Shown here piece by piece: positions 9,565 through 21,500 of a DNA stretch of 64,000 bases. Numbering within the stretch: the stretch's first letter is position 1; every line of letters starts with the position of its first letter. The DNA comes from Serripes groenlandicus (Eukaryota > Mollusca > Bivalvia > Cardiida > Cardiidae), in the NCBI GenBank assembly GCA_031761405.1, contig JASEVX010000011.1, positions 36,447,955 to 36,511,954 of the forward strand, read 5' to 3'. Both the position numbers and the translations under genes were made by a program. Under the pieces are notes generated by a model. That model was given only the letters and a program-made list of their open reading frames with translations, had not been told where the DNA came from and did no database searches.

Positions 9565-12500
9565 GTAAGGCTGTGATTGACTTCTATTCTCAACCCATTC
9601 TGCCTGATTTACTTTCCTCACAATAATTTTTAGCTTGTCTGTTTTTTTTAGAAAAAAAGCCGGAGTATTGTGATACTCTTGGCGTCGTCGTTGTCTGCGG
9701 CGTAACAAAACTTTAATCTTACCTCATAACTCAAAAACAGTTCATCATTTTTAAATGAAACTTAGTACACATGTTCCTAGGAACAATACTCTTGTCTATA
9801 CCAAGTCACATAACTCTGGCTCCAATAATTACTCAATAATACCACTTTTTCGAATAAGAAAAAAAGCAGATGAGTGTTGGCGTTCTCTCTGCGGCGATCT
9901 TGTTTAGATCGTGTACCTGCACATTGTCCGGTGCAAATACATACAAATTGTCTGACCCAAATACAGTACCAAATATGGTCATGTGACGTCATTGAATGAT
10001 ACTGCCACATTATACAAAATAGTGTTGTGAGATGTCATGTGTAAAATTTGTATAATTTGTCTACTTTTTAGCTCACCTGAGCTTTGTTACAGAGTTATTG
10101 TGATCTCCTTTTGTCCGTTGTGCGTTGTGCGTCGTGCGTCAACTTCTTCTCCTCAGTAACCAGTGGGTCAATTGGGATGAAACTTCACAGAAAGCATCCT
10201 CAAAATGACCTCACCAGATTTCCTTCAAATTTTTGGGATCCATGTAGAATTCTTGTTTCCATGGCAACGAAATGAAAAAAACTTCAAAATTCTTCTTCTC
10301 CCAAACTGGTTGGCAGATTTTCAAATAATGTTGTAGAAATGCTCCTTGGATGACCCTCTATCAGATTCCTTTCAGCCAAGTTGATTGGTCAGAAACTATG
10401 GCCGCCAGGGGGGCGGGGCTTATATAGCTAAAGTGAAAATAAATAAATCAGGTGAGCAATCCAGGGCCATCATGGCCCTCTTGTTTATGAAAAGTTATAA
10501 TAGGTATATGATAAAAAGGAAATAATGTTGCTTTGTATTTACTACTCGGAGTGTAGGAAAATTGACAGCTCTTTCGACCTTTCCACTCAGTGCAACATAA
10601 ACCGACAGATCACTTCTGCAACATAATAATCCCTTTATTCCCTCTGTGGCAGATTTGTGGTATGAAGTATGAAAGAAAGTGTTTGTCTGAGTTATCTCCC
10701 ATGATTTTTTTTTTCTTTCATGAAAGTAGTTTTTAGCAGTATACAGTCACCATTTAATTCTGTTCTAGTTTAAATTTTGTCAAGTCATTTTGTATTTATT
10801 GTTTTGTTACAGGAGTTTTCTACAGTTTACCACCTCCCACAATCTTATGATTCACCAAAAATTACATCCAGAAAGGTAAGATAGTTCCATTTATGATTTA
10901 AACCCTTCCCACATATAACACATCTGTTGCAGACGACTTTGAAAACATCAAGTCAAAAATATCTTCAAGTGGTTGCTTAATACAAGTTGGCTGCTTAACA
11001 GAGGAGCCTGCTAACACTGTATTTACTAATTTGAAAGTAAAACGGTTATTATGACACACCCTGTACAAGAATGTCTTATTATTGTATTCAGACATAAAAG
11101 TATTTCAACTTCAACAGTAACACCTTTTCTGACACACCCTGTATATGTCTTATTATTGTATTCAGACATAAAAGTATTTCAACTTCAACAGTAACACCTT
11201 TTCTGAATCACCCTGTATATATGTCTTATTATTGTATTCAGACATAAAAGTATTTCAACTTCAACAGTAACACCTTTTCTGACACACCTTGTATATGTCT
11301 TATTATTGTATTCAGACATACAAATATTTCAACTTCAACAGTAACACCTTTTCTAACACACCCTGTATATTTCTTATTTTTGTATTCAGACATAAAGGTA
11401 TTTCAACTTCAACAGTAACACCTTTTCTGACACACCCTGTATATGTTTTATTATTATTTTCAGACATAAAAGTACTTCAACTACCACAGTAACAAGAGGT
11501 ACAACATCAGCTGGATCAAGAGCAAAGTAAGTGCTTAACGCTTTCCCACTTGCAGATGCATTTTTATTCTTCTGCAGCAGACAACTTATGAAAGATTATG
11601 GGAAAACCAGAAATTGTTCATGATAAGCAATTTCTCCTTTTGTCACAATGTTTTTAACTTTATGTAATAATTATGCTTTCATTTAAAGATATGTTTCATA
11701 TTTTGACTAGATGGTTTCAAGGTCGTCTGCTGCAGATTTGTTGTATGTGGGAAAGGATTAACTTGTTTTCTAATACATCTGCACCTTAATTTAACATTTT
11801 TGTGGTGTTCTTATTTTACCATTTAACTTTTTTCTTAACAATCTTTTCCTGTAGCTTTCTTATTCAGAGAAGTATGAGAAGAGTTAAAGAAAATGAAGTC
11901 ATTGCTTTTGACAAGCCTGTGCAACGTTTTTCCACAAGGTTTTTCATTTCACCATGAGATTTGAATCACTCTACCTAGTTTTAATTTCATCCATTTTGAC
12001 ATGGAAGAGTGTAAGAAACAAAATTAGCAAAACACACTTAAAATCTTACATTTTGATATTTAAATAACTGCTTTTATTGTTTATTTTTTTGTTTTCCGAC
12101 TTGCAGGATTTTTTCTAAATTTTTGCTTTGACATTCAGATTTTTTTATATTTTGTGTTAGCTGTTTCAATCTTACTTTTTAGCTAGTGCTTTTGAAATGA
12201 AACGGAAATAAAAAATCTTGACCCCGTTTTTTGAGATGTCAATGTCTTTTTAGCTCACCTGTGCACGAAGGTGAGTTATTGTGATCGCCCTATGTCCTAT
12301 GTCCGTCGTCCGTCAACATTTTCTCCTCTGTAACCGGTGGGTCAACTGGGATGAAACTTCACAGAAAGCATCCTCTCAATGTCCTCACAAGAATTCCTTA
12401 AAAAAATGGCAACGAAACGAAAAAACAAGTGAAAACTTAAAAAATCTTCTTCTCCGAAAGTGTCAGGCTGATTTTCAAATAATTTTGTAGAAATGTTCCT

Positions 12501-15500
12501 TAAGGATGTACTGAACTGAGGTTTTGAAATTTAAAAAATATATATATATTTTTACTTTCTTATTAAATCTTCTTATTTTGTTGTCAATTAAAACCGGTTT
12601 AGTCATTATACCTTTTTATAATTCTTCAAAATTAAAAAAAAAGTGGATAAAATTTGCTTGAGATAAAGGGCCTATTTTTTTCATGAGCCTTCAATTTTTT
12701 CGTGAGACGCTGTCCAGTTGCTGTGTTTGATTAAGAAATAAAACTGGGCAAAAAGAACATTAAAGTCCATTTATATAAATTTTAATCTAGAACTTGTATA
12801 GTATCATATTGTTTGAAAAAAGGTAGAAAATATTGGAATTTTTTTCGACATTTGAAGATATATTTGAAAAATTAATAAATATATATTCATATTTTAACAT
12901 TTTTTGGCCATTCAAAGAAGAAAATATTGCCAAATGACATATACTTTTATTATTAAAATCTAATAAATGATAGTAATTGAAATAACTTAGAGAAGTTTCA
13001 GAAAAAGTTAAATATTACAAATAAATGTATGTTTTTTCCTTATTTCAAAGTTTTGAAATTGTCTATTCTTAAATCTGACAAATATGGATTTTCATTAGTG
13101 TCAAATAGTGTCTATTTTTTAGCTTTAACTACAATGTATTGCATGAACTTCCAAAGATATGGATAAAATACCTTCAGAATGAGATTAAAACCACAAGAAG
13201 ATAAACAATTAGCATATCATCTTTCAAATATCGACAATTTGCGTGATTTTTTTTTTCATGGGCTGAAAAAGCAAAAAAAAGCTCATCATAAGGCTTTTAT
13301 AAATTGATCTAGCAAAGAAAAAAGCCCACTACCATACCTTTTTTTTTTGTTTTTTTTTAATTTAACATATATCCAACTTTCAAAAAAACAATATTACAAC
13401 AAAAGTTAATTATTATGAAAAATCCACTTTTCAGTCCTTAAGTGACCCACTTTCAGATTCCTTCAAGCCATGTTGATTGGTCGAAAAACATGGCCGCCAG
13501 GGGGGGCGGGGCTATTTTGCCTTATATGGCTATAGTGAAAACTTAAAAAATCTTCTCCTCCGAAAGTGTCAGGCCGATTTTCAAACAATTTTGTAGAAAT
13601 GTTCCTTAAGTGACCCACTATCAGATTCTTTCAAGGCATGTTGATTGGTCAAAAAAATGGCCGCCAGTGGGCAGGGCTATTTTGCCTAATATGGCTATAG
13701 TAATAACTGGTTGGCAGATTTTCAAATAATTTTGTAGAAATGCTCCTTGGATGACCCTCTATCAGATTCCTTCAAGCTATGTTGATTGCTCGAAAAACAT
13801 GGCTGCCAGGGGGGCGGGGCTATTTTAACCTTTTATGGCTATAGTGAAATCTTAAAAAATCTTCTTCTCCAAAAGTGTCAGGCCGATTTTCAAATAATTT
13901 TGTAGAAATGTTCTTTAAGTGACCCACTATCAGATTCCTTCAAGCCATGTTGATTGGTCGAAAAACATGGCCGCCAGTGGGCAGGGCTATTTTGCATTAT
14001 ATGGTTATAGTGAAAACTTAAAAAATCTTCTCCTCCAAAAGTGTCAGGTCGATTTTCAAATAATTTTGTAGAAATGTTCCTTGATTGACCCTCTATCAGA
14101 TTCCTTCAAGTCAAGTTGATTGGTCGGAAACTATGGCCGCCAGGGGGTGGGGCTTATATAGCTAAAGTGAAAAAAAAAAAACAGGTGAGCGATCCAGGGC
14201 CATCATGGCCCTCTTGTTTAATTAACATATTGGTTTTATTAGATAACATTGTTTTTTCTGTCTTTCTTTCTTGTTTAAAATCACTAGAACTCCCTTTCCC
14301 ACTTGCAGACGCATATGCAGCAGACAACAATTGAAATCATTTTGACAAAAGGAGAAAGTGCTCATTATAAGCACTTTCTCCTCTTGGCCACAATGCTTTC
14401 ACATCTATCCAACAGTAAATCTTTTAACCCTTTCCCTCATACGACAATTCTGCAGCAGACAAACTTATTTTGTCAAAACATAGAAAATCTCCATAGTTGA
14501 ATGGATAACCTATGACAAAAAGTGGAAAACATTGGGACGAAAGGAGAAATTGCACGTTCTGTGCAATTTCTTCTTTTGTCACTATGTTTTCAAAACGCTG
14601 TCTGCTGCAGAGGCGTCAGAAAGCGTCTATATGAGGAAAAGGGTTAAGGTTAAAGATTTTCAATATTGTTACCAAAATGTTTTCTTGGCCATCTGCTGCA
14701 GATTTGTTGCATGTGGGAAAGGGTTAATGAAAATATACAGAGTTTTGTTACATCATTAGATAAATTAGGAATACACATGTTTTCTTTTCTAGAGATTTCC
14801 ATCCTAAATTAACCTTGTAAGTATTTAGGATATTAGCTTGAGTTAGTCAGTTTGTATTAATTAGATTTTTCATATTTTCATCATAACCATTTTTCTGTTC
14901 AATCAGGGTGAACATCTGCTGAATTGTCAATTGTATAGGTTTGACATCATCATCTTGTGGGTTTTGTAACCTTCGCTGTTCGGCATAAAAGTTTGATGTA
15001 CCAATAAAAAGGGAACAAAACTTATGAAGTTTAAAATCCTAATATGTTCTATCATTCTTTTCTCAAGCTCTGTGTGTACTTTTATGCAGTAGTTTGCTTC
15101 TATTGTTACTATTAGACTTTTACCCACCTTAACCCTTTCCCACATATAGACGCTTTCTGACGCCTGCAGCAGATGACTATTGAAAACCCTGTGACAAAAG
15201 AAGAATTTGCTCAAATTGCTTAAAACAAGCAATTTCTCCTTTTGCCACAATATTTTCAACTTTTTTCAGCAATTATACTTTCATTCATAGACGATATCTC
15301 AATAAATGAAACCATAATTATAATTATTAAATAAAAAATGAAAACATTGTTTTCAAAAGTTGTCTGCTACATGTGCGGCAAAAGGCTTCTATAAGAGGGA
15401 GATGGTTAAATTAGCCCATAGTTATGATGTTGATCCTACCAAGATACAAGTGATGAATTCCACTTGTACTTTTTTTCTTCTTGACAAATGTATATTATTT

Positions 15501-18500
15501 ATTGTAAAGATAGTTCAGGCCATTCATCCTGTGTAACCCACTGGGTGGTGTAGTGGTAGAACGTCAGCCTCAATTTGGAAGGTCATGGGTTCGATCCCCG
15601 GTCGGGTCATACCATAACTTTAAAAATGGCAGTAATGGCTGTCCTCGTTGGCGCTTAGGGTTGCGGGGATTACGACTGATTGGCTGGTGTGTCAGGATAA
15701 TTGAACCAGTAGTACTGGTAACTTACCAAGGAAACATGTGATATAACTGAAAGATTGTTGAAAGCCGGCGTAAAACACCAATCAATCTTCCTGTGTAGTG
15801 GTGGGAACTTCTAACTGGAGAGCAAGAGACCAGGGTTCAATCCCCAGTCGAGTTATTCTAAACACTTTAAAAATGGTAGTGGTGGCTTCCCTCCAGGGTT
15901 GTTGGTATTGTACTATGACTGGTGTGTTGGTGTTTAGATAAACCCTTCCAGCAGTACTAGTAATTTACCCAGGAAATGCCCTGAAACCATTTTCCCTCAT
16001 ATAGACGCTTTCTGACGCCTCTGCAGCAGACGGCTTTTTGAAAACGTAGTGACAAAAGAAGAAATTTGCTCAAAACGAGCAATTTCTCCTCTAGCCACAA
16101 TATTTTTCCACTTTTAGTCATAGGTTATCCATTCAATTATAGAGATTTTCTATTTTTTGACAAAATATGTTCAAAGTCGTCTGCTGCATGAATAACTCAA
16201 TAAGTATTAGACCTGCATTCAATATATTACCCGCTACCAAATTTGTCAGGGGTGAAATATTGGAATAGGGCATTTGCAACCATTGTAGGTTCAGAACAAC
16301 CTGCACATAATAATCGAGGGCTTCATGCAAAACGGTTGTATTTTCATCTTGTTCATGTGTAGTTACAACTGTTTTGCATGAAACAATCGATATGCACAGT
16401 TTGATTTAGCTCTGCAGTGTTCCCTGATCAGTCATTGTCCATTTGTATTTCATTGCATTAGACACGCAGGCAGATAGTTTTTTAGCTCTCCTGTTTTTCG
16501 AGGAAAAATAGACATGCTATTATGATACCCTTGGCGTCGTCGTAACAAAACTTTAACTTTACCTCATAACTCAGAAAAATTCAATATTTTCAACTGAAAC
16601 TTGGTACACATGTTCCTAGGAACAATACACATGTCTATGCCAAGTTGCATAACTCTGGCTTTAATTTTTATTCAGTAATGCCCCTTTTACGACTAAGAAA
16701 AAACTGGACAAGAGTTGGCTTTTACTTCACGGCACTCTTGCCTAAATTTGTTATAAACTCCCTTAGATTGATATTCCAGGTGCATTACTCAATTATTTAA
16801 CCCTTTCAAAAACATTGTGACAAAAGGAGATTCAGTAGATCTCCATATAAATATTTGTTACTAGACTCTTATTAAGCTAGAATACCTAACCCTTTACCCA
16901 TTATGCTACTTTTCCCTTCCAAATTAAAACCATAATTCTGTTGCCAAAGTGCCAACAAACTTAAAGAATGAAGATTTGTTAATTTATCTTGGGTAGTAGG
17001 GGGGTGTTATACAGTAGATCTCCATATAAATAGCTGTTACTAGACTCTTATTAAGCTAGAATATGTAATCCTTTACCTATTATGCTACTTTTTGCCTTCT
17101 AATTAAAATCATAATTCAGTTGCAAAAGTGCAAAAACAATTAACGATTGAATATTTAGTTTTAATTTAAAAAATGAAAAATCTTTGTAAAACGAATTTTA
17201 GAAGACAAATCAAACATCATAATTGGTTTGTTCAAAGTTAAGATATTCTGTGATATTTGTTGTTACAATGATAACACCCATGGAGTAAGCCCTTTCCCAC
17301 TAGCATACATGCATGTGCAGCAGATGACTTAAAACAAAATTGTGACAAAATGAGAAATTGTGCATAATGAGAAGTTCTTTTTTTGCCACAATATTTTCAA
17401 CTCTATTCAATAATTACTTTCATTTGTAGAATTCTGCAGATTTGTTGAATGTGGGAAAGAGTTAACTGGTATCACTTTACTCAAATCTTGTATGAAGACT
17501 CCTCTACATCATATAATCGTGCATATATTCAATTTCATGACAACCAGGCCTTAACCTTGCTGCTGTAGCAATGCTTGTATAGATCTAATGAATGCCTTTC
17601 GCAGGTCATCTCAGATTGACCTTTGCATCAGCCAATCAGATTGTCACTTACATAATCTTTAGGTATCAACAGGGGAGATAACACATATAAATAAATGAGT
17701 TAAAGAAGTGGTGACTGCAGAGTGTTCCAATTGTGTAGAATATTTAAATGTATAGGGTCAATTTCAGATGACCTTTTATGCAGTGTTGTCAGGTCCAATA
17801 TACATACAGCAAAGTTTTAAGGTTTGATTTCAATAAGATGGAGAATGATGCAACAAGTTTTAAACTGTTTCATTCATCATTTTGTTTTAGGAGTGCCTAT
17901 ATCCAGCTGGCCAATAACTCTGTCAAGCCTACAGCAGAGGTAAGTTTGTTTACCTCCTTTCCCACCTAGAACAAATCTGCAGCAGACGACTTTGAAAACA
18001 TCTGTGAACAAAATTTCGAGGGCTTGGTGTGAAACGGTTGTAACTAAAATCGGTAATTTTTTACCAAGTTTAATCCCTTGGCCATAAAGTCTTTGTAAGC
18101 GTTAAATCATTTTTCTTGGTAAACAATGGAAATTTAGGTGCCATTGCTCGTTCTGAGCAATGGCACCTAAATTTGCATTGTTTACAAAGGGGTCAAAATT
18201 GCCCCTAAACCAGGGTTTTCAAAATAGGTTTTTAGTTACAACCGTTTCACGCCAAGCCCTCGAAATGTAGTAAATCTCTATAAATAAAAATTTATTTATT
18301 GAACAGATTTCAAAACATTGTGGCAAAAGGAGAAATTGCTCATCATCTGCAAGTTGGAAAAGGTTAATCGCTGAAAGTCTGAATTATATTAAAATGTGTT
18401 AATGTTAACACATTCCCACATGCACATGCATCTTTAGTAGATGATTATTGAGCATTGAACATTTCCCCACAATGTTTTCAACTCTTTTTTTTTTTTGTCT

Positions 18501-21500
18501 GTCCATTCTAAAAGGTACGAGTTGGCTTTTGTAGAACCAGGTCAGCCAGTTGCATCCACACAGTTTGATGGAGATCTACACTGTGTATCCAGGTCAGCCT
18601 GTTGCATCCACACAGTTTGATGGAGATCTACACTGTTCACATGATACATAAGCTTGTTAGAAGATTCTGTCATCTGTTGTAGATCGTGATAAAATGGAGC
18701 AGATGTACAGGCTGATCTGAACCTACACTGTTCAGAAACGTCAACTTGTTTCTTTTTCCAATGACCAGCTCCTTCATAATTATATTTCATCTATAGATTC
18801 TTTTACCTTTTTGTCTAAATGTCTCGAAAGTTGTATTCTGCAGATTTGTTGTATGCGGGAAGGACTTTTTATTATTTTTTTATTTAAAACTCTGTATACA
18901 GATCATTATTTGATTTTTAAAAATCACATTTCATAAGTTAGTTGACATTTCATGCCACATCTGACACTAGTAAATCATTTTGCTTTGTAGCTAGCAGCAG
19001 CTTATTCACTAGCACTTTTACGCACCAAAAGGTATGAGAGAAAGCTTGGAAACAGACGGTGTAGGAATAGACGCAGAAAGAAGAGTAGAACCAGTGAGTA
19101 TTGTCTGATTATTTTTTTTTTTTTTTTTTCTGCATTTGATTATCCGTTTCCCACTTGCAGACACATTTCGAAGCATCTGAAGCAGACAACTCTTGAAAAC
19201 ATTGTGGCAAAGGGAGAAGAAATTGCTCATGATGAGCAATTTCTCCTTTTGTTGTAATGTTTTCAACTGTTCTCAGAAAGTATACTTCCATTTATAGAGA
19301 TATTACATTTTTATGCCTGGATGTTGTCAAAGTCATCTGCTGTATATTAGTTGTAAGTGGGAAATGGTTGAAATCGTAATTTTCGTGTAAATGTGCCATT
19401 TAGCTCATTACAGCATGTTTCTGTAGATTGTCTTTGCAGAATTTTTATGAAGACAAGTATTGATCTTCAAAGACTAGATAATCAAATTATGTGCTTTGCT
19501 TCAGTAGAAAACAGATCTTTGAGTCCAGTGTAGATTCATTTCAGTCTGCATATCAACCTAGACTAAACTGGTTCTGCACACTTTGCAAGTTACTTATATA
19601 GTTTTTGTCCTGCTGCGACGAAGTTATGAAAGCGGGACTAAGTTGTTGCTTTTCTGGCGGCAGCGATGTCAACATTAAAGTTTTTTTGTTTTTTTACCTT
19701 TCTCAAAAAGTACTAGACGTAGGGCTTTCAAATTTGGATTAAAAATACATCTAGTACCCTTCTTCATATTTATGGTCGAACCGGACGACGGCGAGACAAT
19801 TAATTACGTGTAATTCTTGTTCAAGAAATTTATGGCAAACAATCATTTTGAATCATTTAGCATGAATGAGATGACTGATCTTTATCTACATACGTTATAA
19901 ATACTCTCAGCTTGGTTTTCCCAGGGTAAAACAACTCATAATTATATTGCTGAGGGCTGACACAATTTCCTCTTGTTTTACCAGGAAAAGCAGACAGAAG
20001 AAAACTAGTTCAAGGTGTTGCTGAAGATTCAGCGGAAGAGAATGAAGAAAATGAGGAGGAGCAAGAGGATGACGAAGTGCCAATTACGGAAAGAAACATT
20101 ACCCAAAAAAATAATCAGTTATCACAAAAATCTCAACAGGTTCAGAACAAACTGGAAAAAGGTGCTCAAAAACTGAAGTCCGATGAAGTGATTCAGATAG
20201 TGGTGGAGAAGGATTCTAACTCAGATTTAAAAAGTGAACGCAAATCTGGTGGGGGACTGGCAGCATTAGCCAGGAATAGACCCGATAGTGATAGTAAATC
20301 GGATAGTGTAAGACAAGGAGTGACTAAAGAGGAGGATGATGACAGGGTGGATATCCCTCCGCCCCCTGATAGCCCCCCTCCCCCTCCACCCCCGGAGACA
20401 AAATATAATGTGGTGGAATTATTGAAAAAAGGGCACACTCTCAGGTAAAGACATAAGATAAATACTGTCGCAGAACTTTATACATCATTTGATACTATTT
20501 GGAACGACTGTTTTGGAATTATACTTTCAATTTTTTAAGATTTAACGCTTCTTTCTTCAGATTTTTTCAAAGCAGACAACTCCCAAGTTTAACTGAATGC
20601 TCTTCTTATCATTTAACCATTTCCCACTTGCAGACAGGTTTTGGCGCATCTGTAGCAGACGATTTATGAAAACATAGTGGAAAAGGAAAAATTGCTCTCT
20701 ATACTCAATTTCTCCTTTTGCCACGATTTTTCAACTCGATTCAATAATAATACTTTCCTTTATAGAGATTGACTTATTTTTCTGATGCAGATTTCTTGTG
20801 AGTTGAAAAAAGTTGAAACATCTAATTTTTGTTATGCCTCCCTTGGCAGGGTGCTCCTGAGGGATAACTTCTTGTACATTCGGCCTTTCATCTGTCTCTG
20901 ACTTGTTGGTAGGTGACACATGCCTACATGTACGTTTGAACACTCTTGGCCAAATCAATACACAAAATTAGTGTGCTGAATTAAAGCTCAATTAAGCTTT
21001 TCCCATATGCAGACAAGTTTTGATGCATCTCCAGCGGACAAAATTTAAAAACATTATGATAAAAGGAGAAAAGAAATTGCTCATAAGGATCAAGTTCTAT
21101 TGTTACCACAATTTTCAAGTCTTTTCAATAATGAATCTCTAATTATTAGATAGTTTGCATATTTTAACCTAGATGTTATTTTCAAAACCTTTATAAACCC
21201 TTTCCCACAAATTTGCAGCATACAACTTTGATAACATCTTGGTCAAAATTTGAAAAATATCTAAATTGTAAATGCAGTTACTGAAAAAGTTCAACATGTA
21301 GCATGAAAAGATCTTTCACTAATTCACTTTTCTCATTCTCTATATTTCAGTAAAGTCCAGGCTCGCACTGCCTTTGCCATGTATCTGGTTAGAGTGCAGC
21401 AGAGGCTGATGACCGACAGTGCTTCAATGTCTCAAGATGATATGGATGGTCTCAACGAACAAATGGTGAGCTCTTTTTGTAACCCATAACTTGATAAAGA

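Noticed and set aside
11089..11463. Five extra TTLL5 exons in the 74-bp repeats
   Set aside because: The possible donor (CCCT|GTATAT) gives a 49-nt unit that breaks the frame, and the units lack the consensus GTAAGT of the real exon.
14116..14334. 72-codon open frame
   Set aside because: End of an E1 element plus MITE start; not coding.
15536..15610. tRNA-like gene
   Set aside because: Head of SINE-B; same body and tail as other copies.
20193..20438. Glycine-rich minus-strand ORF
   Set aside because: Antisense shadow of the proline tract in TTLL5 exon h.
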